Origin: Heterodera schachtii
Taxonomy: Eukaryota > Nematoda > Chromadorea > Rhabditida > Heteroderidae
Assembly: GCA_023374025.1 (NCBI GenBank)
Contig: SIJG01000010.1
Coordinates: 882,300 to 946,299, forward strand
Reading direction: 5' to 3'
Length of the DNA: 64,000 nt
Under the pieces are notes generated by a model. That model saw only the letters and a program-made list of their open reading frames with translations. It did not search any database and was not told the origin of the DNA. Numbering within the stretch: position 1 is the first letter of the stretch; each line of letters starts with the position of its first letter. Below are positions 30,946 to 42,376 of this stretch, one piece after another. The translations under genes and the position numbers were made by a program.

Positions 30946-32356
30946 ATGGCACCGCCCGTCAAAAAAAAGCAAAAGTTTTCCTCCGACAATCGCCGACTGA
31001 TTTCTTCTACCACAAATGGTGAACATGAACAACAATCGATGGGTTCACTTGTAAAATCATTTGGAAAACGGCGAAATGTTCGCGTGCCAAAGAAAACGAA
31101 TAAACGACGAATTTTAAGGAAAATGTGAGAATTTTTGGGTTAAAATTTATGTGATTATAGTTTTCCCGCATTTCAGTTGGATTTGTGCGGATGTTTGGAT
31201 GGACATTCTCCCGCTTTTTGACCACGCTCAACTCGGTCTCAAATTGGCAATTCTTTCGCCTCGTTTTGGTGTCTTAGTGGACAAACATTTCAATGGCGGC
31301 ACAAAAGAATTTACAATTTGGAGACCAATCGAAATTTGCAAGAACCATGGAATGCCGAAACCATCTGTGTTGATCCGCTATGTGACCAAATCGGCCGAAT
31401 TCCCATTGCCCGACCGTCCGCTACCCAACAACATTCGCTTTAAACAGCTTCGAATTGAGTAATTCAAACATTTAAAAAATCGATCACTCTTTGTCCCCCA
31501 CTTTTCAGCTACATTGATCACTTCGTCATCGCATTTCTCCGTGCCAATCAGCAAATTTTCGACAAAAGAGGCACCAACATGGATTTGAATGTGTCTGCAT
31601 ACAAAACCAGGACTACTCGGCGGCTTTGGAATGTTTTTGTCGGTGTAATTTGGCCCATTTTTGAGACAAACATTCGCCTTTTGCAATTTCGCAACGGTGC
31701 TCATTTTGCTTCGTCTCACTTCTCCGACAATTCTCTCCGATTTCATTCATTTGAATCCTATCGAATTCAGCCCATCTGTTGCCCGGTTTGATTGGTGATG
31801 GAAATGCTAGCCAATTTCTGTTCAAATGGTTGCACATTCCGAGAAATGATGGCCAACCGAAGCGATTGTATTCCATTGTTCAATTGGCATCGCGATTACA
31901 AAAGTTGCTCAACAATTTCAAGGAGGTCACCCCCAATTTTCCTTCGGCATCAATGCCTTATTTGTTAGATGGCTCTCATTTTTTGCTTTGTTTAGACATT
32001 TCTTGGTGCCACCACTTGTGCCAGTTACATTTTGTCATTGTCACTTTTTGTGCCCGGATTAGTGCGTGTTGTGCCATTTGAATTGGTCAATGAACGAACT
32101 CGAGAAAAACTGACATTGGTGGCGAATGGACACATTTGTAAATGGCTGCTGAAGCGATGCCCAATTGGACAAATGGTTCAGTGGGAAGACGAAAATTCGA
32201 ACAATTGGAACAATGTCAGCATTGAATTGAGTGGTGTCAAAAAATGCATTGGGTGAGGCAGAAACAATTTGCACATTTTTAATTAAGTATTCATCCAATT
32301 AAAATTGCACTTAATTTAGCCCATTGTGTCCACAACCAAAGGAAGAAGCGGACTAA
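30946..32356 (+). pseudogene. F-box-like family gene, type 1, two frameshifts
   Basis: Exons are 30946-31124, 31177-31458, 31509-about 31935, 31996-32252 and 32320-32356, all with normal splice sites. Exon 1 starts MAPPVKKKQK. Exon 2 has WICADVWMDILPLFDHAQLG and GVLVDKHFNGGTKEF. Exon 3 begins YIDHFVIAFLRANQQIFDKR but shifts frame at about 31705 (before LRLTSPTIL) and again at about 31785 (before GNASQFLFKWLHIPRNDGQP). Exons 4 and 5 are open (VPFELVNERTREKLTL, WLLKRCPIGQMVQWEDEN, KKCIG, PLCPQPKEEAD). The mutations are confined to exon 3. Either the gene died recently or the assembly has two indel errors there. Confidence 0.8.
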
Positions 32357-33678
32357 AGCAATGGAAAAGGATGTCAAAATGTGCGGAAGTGAATTATTTT
32401 AATTGAGAAGTGATCGACCATTTTGGAGATTATTGAATGGACTAATTGTTCTTCTAATTATTTTTGATGCTCATTTTTGCTCGTTGATTTTGTTCATTAT
32501 TTCCGACGAAATATTTATTTGACCGCCGAATAAAATAGGATTTCTCGAGACACTAAAAGACATAAATCTTGACAGGGGCGTACCTAGAAAAAATTTTCGG
32601 CTAAATTGGCCGTTTTGATCCCAAAGACCGGAAAATTTTCCGAAAAAGACATTTTTAAGCAAAATTTTGTCGAAAAAATTGATTAAATTTTCTTAAAATC
32701 ACTAAGAGCCAATGGTTTTCATAGATACACAAACTGAGTACCAAGGTCCCGGTTTTGACCGAGAAATTAAAAAAAAAATTCGTTTGAAGTTCTAGAATAG
32801 ATTAAAACAAGCCAAAATAATCAAAAACCATCACCTAAAAATAATCATTCTCACAGATTCGAGCATAAAATGAATTTTTGAAATTTTGATTTTTCGGCTT
32901 TTTATTCGAATTCGGGTCCGGAGTTCGAAATAGGCCAAAATAAATGGCATATTCGTGATCAGCGACCCAAAAAACCCTTAGAAACATGTTTTCACGGCAA
33001 GTTTTCAAATTTGCATTATCGCTGAAAACGAACATTTTTGACCCTTTTTATGGGACCAATGATCCCGACTGTTACCCAGCATAATTAATAATGGCTAGCG
33101 ACCAAAAACTTTTTTTAGATACCAAATTTGTTTTTTCAAAGGACTCAGTCAAAAAATTAAATTTTTAAATTTATTGCAATTTTGAATGAAAATGCGTCAG
33201 ATCAAAAGAAAAAAAAACTGGCAAATAAGTATTCAAAGAAAAAATAACTAATGAATCACAAATTTTGGTAATAATCTAATCCTGTTTGTCAGCGAAAAAT
33301 TTAGGAAGCGAACAAAATAACTAAAATTCGTCAAAAATTCGAAAATTCTTTTTGGGGGTGCGGAGCTATCTTTGGTTTTTCGACTTCGAGTTCTCGATGT
33401 TCTGGTTTTGAAAAATTTTGGATCCAATCCCTGCTTTAAGTGGCCAATTAGGTAATTCCGAAAAATCGTAAAAAAATAACAATTGGACTTTTCCATAAGT
33501 GAGTTTATACAACCACACATATACATACATACATATACATCTATTAATATAATGGAATATACAACGGAATACAACAGTTATGTAGAAATAGGTTACATTG
33601 TCGTTTCATCGCATTGGTTATGTTTTATCGGCATCAGCATCGTTTCTTTCGTCTCTTTGCTTAAGTTCACTCGATGGC
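32357..33678. other. Repeat-rich, gene-free stretch
   Basis: It contains a fold-back-repeat arm at about 32870-33000 (CGAATTCGGGTCCGGAGTTC, CATATTCGTGATCAGCGACC). A scrap near 32573 starts CAGGGGCGTACCTAG, a common end of hAT-type miniature elements. There is also a CATACATA microsatellite at about 33515-33545. No coding evidence was found. Confidence 0.65.
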
Positions 33679-35353
33679 TCACGTGTCGACATCATTCCAC
33701 GCGAATTTTTGAAGAAAAATCTCGAAGACGGACGAACATACCATGACAATGCTGAGCATCTTAAATTAAAAGGGTTTAAATTTGGAAAATGAGAAAATCA
33801 AATGACAAAAGCGGCATAAAACAAACTCACCAAAGTGACCATCGGCACATTTGTGTGATCCGCTTGGAAGTTGACGCAAGTCCAAAAGTCCGTCCAATTG
33901 AGCAGCAATTTGAATGCGTACACAACACACAAACACCAGCAGAAGGCAGAATGGAAGGCACAGAAATATGCCGAGGACTGAAAAAAACAGAAAAACAAAT
34001 TAAGCGACGCAACAATTTTTGAGCATTTGAAGCGATTTTTGATGACTATAAATTATGATTTTTGTGAAAAAAATGAGTTTTCGATTATATACGACGCAGA
34101 AGCGTAAAAACCGTCTTTTTATTTTCTTTTTTTATGGGACCAATAAAAGCAAAAACATTGCCCTTTTTTGACAGCTCACACAAAAAAAAAAAATCAACTT
34201 GACAAAAGCAACAAAAACTATTTTCATTTTGATCAAAAAATCCATTGAGCTTTCATTTGAAAAAAACATTTTTTAGACGCGTTTTTGTCGGGTCGGGGTC
34301 ACTTCGGCGCGGACCATTTCGGCGCCGCAAATTTTGAAATGCTATAACTTTTTTATTTGTCAGTTAATTTTAGCCAATCTGGCATCATTTGAAAGCTCTA
34401 TGTGTGCTCTATATTTATATGTCAAAATAAAAATAAATGATTCAAAAATAAAAAAGTTATGGCACGCGGCGCCGAAAAAGCCAAGAAAAAGTCAATTTTT
34501 GAGGTTTTTGGCCATATCTTTTTTGTAAACTGACTAAATTTTTTGAACTTTTGCATGCTAATAGAGAATCTCAAGAGCTATCGAATAATAACAAAAACAT
34601 TTAATTTGGTTGATAATGAAAAAAGTTGTTAGCAACGGCGCCGAAAAGGCCGGCGCCGAAGTGGGCGGTTCCCGTTTTGTTGGGTTAAATTTGCTGTGGC
34701 CACGCGTTGCGACCGACAGACACTCACTTCATATTCTTCCACAGAGCGTAGCAAATCCATGAAGCCAAGGCCAAGCATGATAAGCGAGCACAATGCGATG
34801 TACAGTTGGTCGGAAAAATAGTTCAAAGTGAGTTTTTTGAGGGGATTTCTGTCCAGCAGGGGAACAAAGTCCAAAACCCAGTCAAAAGGCGTAATCTGAA
34901 AAACAAATGAGTTTTAATTCATCGTTATTATTGGTTTTGCTGGTTCACCGTTATCGGAATACAATGGCGTCCAACGGGTGGCAATTTCGTGCTCAATTCG
35001 TCCATGAATTGGTGGTGTTGCTGTTCTTCGTCGATTGGTCGTCGTCCATTGGTGCTGCTGCTCATCGCCAGCAGTTTGTTTTGCCATTTGTGATGGTCAA
35101 ACACAGTGCCGAAGTCGCCAGTTTTCGCGTCCTTTCCGATGAGCGTAAAGCTTTTGCAATGGCCCACAGAGATGTGATGGAGGAAGACCTGAAAATCACA
35201 CAACATCATTTTGATCATTTGAAAAATTTAAATGCAATTGACTTTTGGGTCAGCAAAAGTGCCACAGAATTGGTTCAGTGAAAGGAGTTGCCAAATGAAT
35301 GCCAAAGTGAGCACAATTTGCATCAACTTGAAGTAGACGATCTTCTTCCACAT
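33679..35353 (-). CDS. Four-TM membrane protein, unrecognised (intact, 248 aa)
   Basis: Exons are 35353-35243, 35188-34949, 34895-34728, 33977-33831 and 33759-33679, all phase 0 and GT-AG, with stop TGA at 33681-33679. Residues 1-37 give a short lysine-rich start and TM1 (KLMQIVLTLAFIWQLLSL). Residues 38-117 form a large hydrophilic loop (VGHCKSFTLIGKDAKTGDFG, QQHHQFMDELSTKLPPVGRH). TM2 is LYIALCSLIMLGLGFMDLL, TM3 is CAFHSAFCWCLCVVYAFKLL, and TM4 is VTL joined to MLSIVMVCSSVFEIFL. The layout TM1, big loop, then three TMs is tetraspan-like, but no family motif was recognised. The ATG was chosen because it starts the open frame just after an in-frame region without Met, and a TATA box lies 128 bp upstream. 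The 750-bp third intron carries a GC-rich repeat. Confidence 0.7.
34287..34680. repeat. GGCGCCGAA inverted-repeat element in an intron
   Basis: The left tip (TCGGGGTCACTTCGGCGCGG, TTCGGCGCCGC) and right tip (GGCGCCGAAAAGGCC, CGCCGAAGTGGGCGG) are roughly complementary. A related tip occurs at 23247 (GTCGGGGTCGTTTTCGCG). It lies in intron 3 of the minus-strand gene at 33679-35353. No target duplication was resolved. Confidence 0.6.
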
Positions 35354-35480
35354 GATGCCGACACGTGACGACGACTTCCGTCTGTTGTGATAGATGAAGG
35401 AGTAGCAAAACGATGATAGAAAACAATGATCAAAATACTGGACGGACGCAAAAATGAGAGCATTTTATTCGATACGTTTC

Positions 35481-35489
35481 CTTTATATA
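35481..35489 (-). promoter_or_regulatory. TATA box of the 33679-35353 gene
   Basis: The minus strand reads TATATAAAG, 128 bp before the ATG at 35353. The nonamer and spacing are almost the same as for the gene at 1653-3670 (3796-3804). Confidence 0.5.
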
Positions 35490-35779
35490 TTGACCAGCAG
35501 AGCATTGAGTCGGTGTGTCAACGAATGGAGGAAAAATTACCTTACAAATTAGTGGGAGGAAAGTGCTATAAAAGGCAACATTTCCACTCATTTCTTCATA
35601 TAAATTCATTTAACCAATCGAGCTGAAATTTTGGTTGCGCATAGCATTTATGGAAATTTTGCAAAAGATTGAAGAGAAAAAATTAATTTATTCTTTTCAA
35701 CAAAAGTTTATTTTTTCAAATGTTTAAATTTTGTCCCACAAAAAAAATAATAATTTAAATCCAAAAAATAAATTTAGAT

Positions 35780-35935
35780 GGGTGAGGGGGTTATTTGATA
35801 CGCTGAGCACGAATTTGATCTTCTTTTGACTTTGTTTCGAACCCCTGACCCGAACTCGAATAAAAAGTCGAAAATTCAAATTTTTCGAATTTCATTTTTA
35901 GTCTAAAATAAGTTAAATGTTTTTTTATGTAAGCA
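35780..35935. repeat. Fold-back repeat, single arm
   Basis: Contains CGCTGAGCACGAATTTGATC, CCCTGACCCGAACTCGAATA and AAAAGTCGAAAATTC, i.e. one arm of the dispersed fold-back family. It lies about 90 bp upstream of the family gene starting at 36023. Confidence 0.8.
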
Positions 35936-36022
35936 TTGTAGACTTTTAGTTCATTTTCATGTACCTACAATCATGGTCATATGTTTAGCATTATTTATTT
36001 ATTTTTTAAATTATTATTTTTA

Positions 36023-38017
36023 ATGGCACCGCCCGTCACAAAAAAACAAAAGCATTCCTCCGACAACCGCCGACTGATTTCTTACACTACAATTGGTGTC
36101 CATGAACAACAATCGATGGGTTCATTTGTAACATTACTTGGAGAAAGGCGAAGTCTTCGAGTGGCAAAGAAACTGAACCGACCGTTGTGGTCGAAGTTGA
36201 AACGGTCATTCAAAATTGGCAATTTTTCATTTTAGGGCCCAATTTTGAATTTGGCCCCCCGAAACAAAAATCGAAAGTTTTTGAGAGAAAAACGCAACTT
36301 TTGCCTGTTAAATAAAATGATTTTTCCCGCATTTCAGCTGGGTGTGCAACGAAGTTTTGATGGACAGTCTCCCGTTTTTTGGTCGTCCTCAACTCGGCCT
36401 CAAATTGGCGCTGGTTTCGCCACGTTTCAATGCATTGGTGGACAGACATTTCAATGGCGAAACCGAATTTCCAATTTGGAGACAAATCATAATTCACAAA
36501 GACCGTGAAATGCCAAAATTGTCTGTGGTTACCAATTCTGTGCCATTTCCATTGCCCGACTGTCCGCTGCCCAACAAAATTCGCTTTAAGAACCTTTGGA
36601 TTGTGTAATTCTCCAAATCAATGCATTTTTAGCAATAAAAGCATCCCATTTTCAGTTACATGGACCATTTCGTCGTCGAATTTCTCCGTGCAAATCAACA
36701 AATTTGGGACAAAGGCATCAAATTGAATTTGAATGTGTGGTCACATAACAACAACATTGTCCAGTCGATTTGGGATGTTTTTGCCCGAGAAATTTGGCCA
36801 ATTTTTGCGTCAAACATTCGCTGTCTGTCCTTTTCTGTTGCTCATTTGGACAATTTGCGTCGCTGCATTTCGCCCACAATTCTCACTGATCTCAACAACA
36901 TTAGTGAAATCACTTCCGCCGGTCTTCTGTTCCCCGATGGAATTGCTGACGATGGGCCAAATGCAACTGCTGGCCAATCGCTGTCCAAATGGTTGCACAC
37001 TCCGAGAAAAGATGGGCAGCCGAGGCGATTGCGTTGCGGTGATTATTTTTCAGAAAGCACTGGATGGATCGACAATTTCACTGAGGTCGTTCCAGAGTCG
37101 ATCGCTAAGACATTTTGAAATATTTTAATTCAAAACAAAAAAAATTTTAATTACCGAGGGAGGGGAAAACGATTTTTGGGCAAACCCGGGACCGGGACCT
37201 ATTCGGGTTGAAAAACCGTGAATTTTTGACTGGGAAAACCGGGAAAAACGGGACTAGTCCCGGTCAAACCGGGACTTCGGTACTCAGTTGTCCGTGTTCA
37301 GGTCCCGGTCTCGCTCAACTTTAATTTAAATGCCGAACTCTTGCTTTTCAATAGAGTTGTACGGGACCGGGACCAAAACACGGACAACTGAGTACCGAAG
37401 TCCCGATTTTGACCAGTTCTGACCGGAACCGGGAAATTCCCGGGTTTTTCCCAGCCAAAAAGTCCCGGTTTTTCAACCAAAATTCCCGGTTCCGACCAAC
37501 CCTATTTTTCAACATGGAAATTTGATACGAATTTTTTCATTGTTTAGGAATTTCTCCGTGCCACCACTTGTGCCAGCAGTTACATTGTGTCACTTCTTAT
37601 GCCCGTATCATCGCAAATTGTGCCATTCGAATTGATCAATGAACAAACTCGAGAAAAACTGACGATGGAGAAAGGACGGGTTTTTTGGATTGGTCATCAA
37701 TGGGTGATGAAACGATGCCAAATTGGACAAATGATTCAGTGGGAGGACGGAAATTTGGAGGACCATTTGAGCAATGTCATAATTAATTTTAATGGCGACA
37801 AAAAATGCATTGGGTGAGTATGTACAAACGGCAGCAAAATGTCGAAATTTTTAAAATTTGTTTTTTCGACTTTGTTCGAATTCGTATTTCGTGTCAAATT
37901 CAAATTGCACTTAATTTTAGGCCATTGTCACCACCAGCGGACGAAGAAGAAAAAGCGGGTCAAAGCAACGATGAAATTTTCTCGACGACTCCCGGGCCAA
38001 GTGGATCAGTGGGATGA
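36023..38017 (+). CDS. F-box-like family protein, type 1 (intact, 410 aa)
   Basis: Exons are 36023-36195, 36338-36604, 36656-37085, 37548-37813 and 37921-38017, phases 2-2-0-2. Exon 1 begins MAPPVTKKQKHSSDNRRL. Its donor (AA|GTTGAA) differs from the usual AAAAT|GTGAG but restores phase. Exon 2 has WVCNEVLMDSLPFFGRPQLG and ALVSPRFNALVDRHF. Exon 3 has VVEFLRANQQIWDKGIKLNL, EIWPIFASNIRCLSF and DGPNATAGQSLSKWLHTPRK. Exon 4 has QIVPFELINEQTREKLTM, QIGQMIQWEDGNLED and GDKKCIG. Exon 5 is acidic then TPGPSG. Exons 1, 3 and 4 equal those of 20650-22289 in length (173, 430, 266 nt), so the two are close paralogues. Intron 3 carries ACCGGG-type repeats. Confidence 0.85.
37352..37504. mobile_element. Miniature hAT-like element, ACCGGG family (153 bp)
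   Basis: Left end TAGAGTTGTACGGGACCGGG, right end ...CCGACCAACCCTA. The flanking octamers CTTTTCAA (37344-37351) and TTTTTCAA (37505-37512) differ at one base. The interior is made of GGACCGGGA and CCCGGTT words. A second ACCGGG block (about 37180-37320) precedes it. Both are in intron 3 of the gene at 36023-38017. Confidence 0.8.
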
Positions 38018-38750
38018 GTGATTATTTGTGAAAATGTTGTCTAATTGCGCGGAAATGAATTAATTATATTTGGTAAATGATCGGTCTCACCAATTTGAAT
38101 TTGATTTGATGCTCCTCTCATTTATTCTCTCCGAAATGCTTTTGTTGATTTTCTTTCATTCGAATAAAACACAAATTTGGTATTAATTGAACAGCTTAGG
38201 CCTAAAGCATTCTTTTTTAAGTTTGCGGGTCAAAAATACTAATTGAGCCATTTAAGAAACTGAAGTTGGTCCATTGATTGGACGCCAAAAGTGAAAAAGA
38301 GGATGAATTCTTTCGGATTAAGCTTAGGCTTGAGCCTAGGCTTAGCCCTTTTATTGTACGAACTGCTATTGTTGACCCGATTTTTTCATCACGTATTTGG
38401 TTTTTCTAAATTTTTTTATTTATTTTTTAATTTTCTTTACAATGAATTTTGGGTAAATAAAGTGCTGATCACGGATTTGAGTTCTATCTTGCAAAATCAA
38501 GAAAACTTAGGGCAAATTTTTTTTTTGAAAAATTTGAACAATTTCTTACCATACAAACCTAATTAAAATTTCCAAATTTTTCTTTTCTTTTTTGAAACTC
38601 CAAAATTCCAAAAATTGTGTCGTTTTGACGCAAAAATATGCTACAACTCGGGCTAATATTTTAACATAAAAATGCTTTTTTTCTTCTCCTCCGCCTCATT
38701 CCATTCTCTCATTATTTTCCCTATATTTTCTGGTCATTTGGTTACTGTAA

Positions 38751-39022
38751 ATGTCTTCAGAAATACTGTATCTATTATATTTACTTTTTTTTTCTAACGT
38801 TTCGCATTTCTTTTGATCAAATTGTTACCAGAATTGTGAATTTTCTATTATTTTGTCGGCGTTATGAATTGCATAAAAATTGAAATTGAAAATTCATTTA
38901 ATAAATTGATTTTTGTGCAAATGTTTCCAAAAACAGCAACCGTTGGGCTCAGTTGTGACTCATTTGGAAAATGGCAAAGTGTTCGAATGGCAAAGAAAAT
39001 GAATCGAACTTTGAGGAAAATG
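38751..39022 (+). pseudogene. Adjacent relics: type-2 exon 1 and type-1 exon 1
   Basis: 38751-38767 (17 nt, MSSEI plus GT donor) and about 70 bp upstream copy the promoter/exon 1 area of the gene at 59518-61324. About 38935-39022 copies the end of type-1 exon 1 (QQPLGS..., then KMNRTLRKM in a shifted frame; one base is missing near 38965) with its GT donor. The two family branches lie side by side without any exon 2. The preceding stretch 38018-38690 has no gene. Confidence 0.7.
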
Positions 39023-39044
39023 TGAAATTTATTTGATTAAAAAT

Positions 39045-39232
39045 TAAAGATGAGCGGGACCGGGAATTTTGACAAAAACCGGGACCGGGAATTTTGACAA
39101 AAACCGCCTGGACCGGGAATTTTCGGATTGAAAAACCGGGAATTTTTGGCTGGGAAAACCGGGACTTCGTACTCAGTTGTACGTGTTTTTTCAGTACCAG
39201 TCCCGGTCCCGCTCAGCTCTAGTTTCATTTTA
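39045..39232. repeat. ACCGGG word array, damaged hAT-like copy
   Basis: Begins AAGATGAGCGGGACCGGG and ends CCCGGTCCCGCTCAGCTCTA, so the inverted tips are still visible. The interior repeats ACCGGGAATTTTGACAAAA. The flanks do not show a matching octamer, so the left end may be damaged. Confidence 0.75.
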
Positions 39233-40106
39233 AGACGTTTAAACCGGGCTCGGTTTCGTACTTGGATGCCAAGTACATACTTGGATTTCGGCTTTTGTGC
39301 TTGGAAAATTTTAACTGTACTTTTTTCCAAGATTGTACTTAGAAATCAGGATTTTTGAGTATGAATGTAAAAAAACGCACAAACAATCATTAATTTTTAC
39401 TAAATTTAAGTAGAAACGGAAAATTTTCATGTAAATCTGTTTAAAAAGGGTAAAAATTCTAAGTTTTCTCCCGGCAGCGCCAATGGCACCGCCCACCCCT
39501 CCACCCCCCAAAAAGAACTCACATTTTTCTTAACAAATTGGTCTAAAATTGCAAAAAAGAATCTATTACAAATAACAATCAATTCCAAAAAAGTTTTTTT
39601 GAAAAACCGCCGCAAAAAAATGATTTTAAAAAGCAAAAAATCTCGATTCTATTTTCTATTGATTTAAAGCAATTTTGATTGAGATTTTTTTCATATTAAA
39701 ATTTTTTTTAAATAATATTTTTTTTGGCCAGCAACCAAGACCAGCAGAGGTAGGGTACATAGGATTGGAATTGTTTTATGTAAGCAAAGTAAGCTCAAAT
39801 TCGAAACATTGCGTCGGTGTATGACCGAAATGTCTGCCGGCCCACGCACTATTTCTTCTGTTTATTTCTCTTTTTCCTCACACAGAGACTAGTGTGCAGA
39901 GAGATAGAAAACATAGAAATAGTATATAACATTGATAGGTAGTAAGTAGTCAAAGAAAAAGAGTGAATGATGGCAGACATGTATAACATATTTATTTATT
40001 TATTATTTATTTTTCTTTGACTTGTCCAAAATGATATGCCTAAAATTGATCAAAATAAAGGTAGTCCACAAATCATGAAACATCAAAAATGTCGATTTGG
40101 TTCAAC

Positions 40107-41081
40107 TAGAGTTGAGCGGGACCGGGAAATTTGACAAAAACCGGGACCGGGACTTGCCGGGACTAGAAAAGTCGGGACCGGGACCTCGATTTTCGTCCGG
40201 GACCGGGACCGCGAGAAAAGCCGGGACCGGGACCAACCGGGATTTTTCCCAAGAGAAAAATTTTTTTGAAAAAAATTTGAAAATTTGTGTCCACTTTGTT
40301 ATGAAATTTTCCTAAATTCAAAAATGTACCCATAACATTTTTTAAATTTCTTTTGGGGGACGAATTGGAAGAATTTTCCATTATTCGCTGGAAAATTTTT
40401 AAAAATTTTCATTTGGGGGACGAAATCTTGGAATTTTCTGAGTCCCAAAATTCTGGATTTTTTTAAATAATTTATAATCTCTTATATTTTTTGCGTTTAA
40501 ATTGCTCTTTTTGTGGCGCTGTTTTTTCAAAAAACTTTTTTGAAACATTGGGGGGGGCGGGGTCCGGCGGTGCCGATAGGCGCCGCCGGAAAAATTTTGA
40601 AATTTTGATTGAGATTTGTTAACAGAATTTACCAAAAAATGACCAAATATTTAGCTAATTTGTGGGTTTTAGACTGCTTAAAAAAGAAAAAAATAATAAT
40701 TTTTAAGCTGAAATATTTTATTAATTAAAATTTCAATTACAAAAATGGTAAAGAAAATATAAAAACATTCCGTTCAAGTGGGGAATTGAACCCAAGCGAC
40801 AAATAATGAAAGTCAGAAGGCTTAGCCACTAGACCACATAACGATCTGAACAAAGGCAATAAATAAAATAAATAATTAATTTTTTTCTCTCAAAAATTTC
40901 TCATTCTTCACCAATTCCTCTCTTTTCTCACCCAGACCCCCATTCTTACCAGTGCTTATTTAGTCCTGCCGGGACCGGGACTGGCAAAACCGGGACCGGG
41001 ATTTCTGTTTTTCCAAAAACCGGGACCGGGACCTGAAAAAACCGGGATTTCCCGCCCCGGTCCCGGTCCCGCTCAACTCTA
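40107..41081. mobile_element. hAT-like element, ACCGGG family (975 bp)
   Basis: Ends TAGAGTTGAGCGGGACCGGG and its complement, with a perfect 8-bp duplication GGTTCAAC at 40099-40106 and 41082-41089. Arrays of GGGACCGGGA words sit at both ends. The middle includes the GC hairpin at 40564-40589 and a tRNA-like scrap at about 40783-40850. It has no transposase ORF. Confidence 0.9.
40564..40589. repeat. GC-rich hairpin motif
   Basis: A copy of the 26-nt hairpin inside the hAT-like element at 40107-41081, preceded by a run of G. Confidence 0.88.
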
Positions 41082-41104
41082 GGTTCAACTCCTAACATAA
41101 AAGC

Positions 41105-41640
41105 AAATTTTTAAAAATTAGAGTTTTCGACTTTTGGTTCGAATTCGGGTCCGGGGTTCGGAATAGGCCAAAATAATTGTTATATTCGTGATTAGCAACC
41201 TTGAAAACCCCCGAGTATTTCTGGTACTTATGTGGTTTAGACCACATAAAAAAATTTTGCTTCCAGGGGTTTTCGGGGTCGCTAAGCACGAATCTGAACT
41301 CAGATTAATAAAATTTCGAACCCCTAACCCCGAATTCGAATTTTTTTACAAAAAAATAATTTTTTTTTTCGCCGTCGCCTTCAGTGAAATTCCAATGAAT
41401 TTTGTTAAATTTCGCTTTTCATATTAATGATTTGTTATCTCTTATTTCATTACCATATTAATGATCAGCACCCTTCTCAAATCGCTGTATATTCATTGGA
41501 ATTTCACTGAATGTGACGGCGAAAAAAATTTTTTGAAAAAAATTCGAAAAATTTTCGAAAATTCGGGGTTAGGGTTTCGAAATTTTATTAATCTGAGTTC
41601 AGATTCGTGCTTAGCGATCCCGAAAACAAATCTCGATAAA
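41105..41640. repeat. Fold-back repeat pair
   Basis: Arms at about 41115-41220, 41260-41345 and 41530-41635 alternate in orientation (CGAATTCGGGTCCGGGGTTC, GGGTCGCTAAGCACGAATCT, and the complement GATTCGTGCTTAGCGATCCC). About 41375-41400 and 41490-41515 (TTCAGTGAAATTCCAATGAA and its complement) form another inverted pair. Confidence 0.8.
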
Positions 41641-41708
41641 AAAGCAGACTCAAACTAGAGGAGTACCGTTAAAAGAAGACCAAATCCGTGTTCAGCGTCA
41701 CAAATAAG

Positions 41709-42318
41709 TAGGGCTACGATTTTTAGTGATTTAACTAATTTTTTTGCTCAATTGTTTTGAAGAAAGGAGCTCAAAAAACGCATTTCTGCGTTGAAATTTT
41801 TCGATTTGGATCTCACTATCGGTCACTAGAAATCACTATTTTGGCGCTTCGTAACTAAATTTTGGCGTTTTGTCATTATTTTTTCACTATTTCGACATTT
41901 TTTGATAATTTTGTTAACAAAAATTCAATAAAAACCGAAAATACACCCCTGAGAATCGACTTTAAAAAATTTCAGAAAAATACATCCTTAAGAAGCGACC
42001 AAAAATTTTTTTAAAAATTACACCACTAAGAATTGTAAAAATTTTCTCAAAATTCATCTGCAAATTTTTTTTTTTTTGTAAATTTTTTGATTTAAAAAGT
42101 TCAATATTTGCTAAGAAAATATTAGAAAAGAAATGTGCCCTCATTTTCAACTGCATTCAGTGAATGAAATTATTTTAGCTTAATTTTTGGCTGAAAATTA
42201 TGTCACTATTCGTCACTATTTTAGACTTTTTGTCACTATTTCTTCACTATTTCAGCATTTTTACTCACTATTTTAGTTAACTATTTTGAGATTTTTCGTC
42301 ACTAAAAGTCGCAACCAA
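41709..42318. mobile_element. hAT-like element, AATAGTGAC family (610 bp)
   Basis: Left end TAGGGCTACGATTTTTAGTG; the right end AAAGTCGCAACC is slightly worn. The 8-bp duplication CAAATAAG lies at 41701-41708 and 42319-42326. Its interior matches the copy at 16594-17209 in the same orientation. Confidence 0.88.
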
Positions 42319-42376
42319 CAAATAAGCCATAAAATGTATTTTCTGAATTTTTGTTCTTTTTTTGTGGGACCAAAAG

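Noticed and set aside
40783..40850. tRNA-like sequence on the minus strand (TCTAGTGGCTAAG, GGTTCAATTCC)
   Set aside because: A- and B-box-like words are present, but I could not form a full cloverleaf or matching acceptor stem. It lies inside a hAT-like element. A tRNA scan would settle it.
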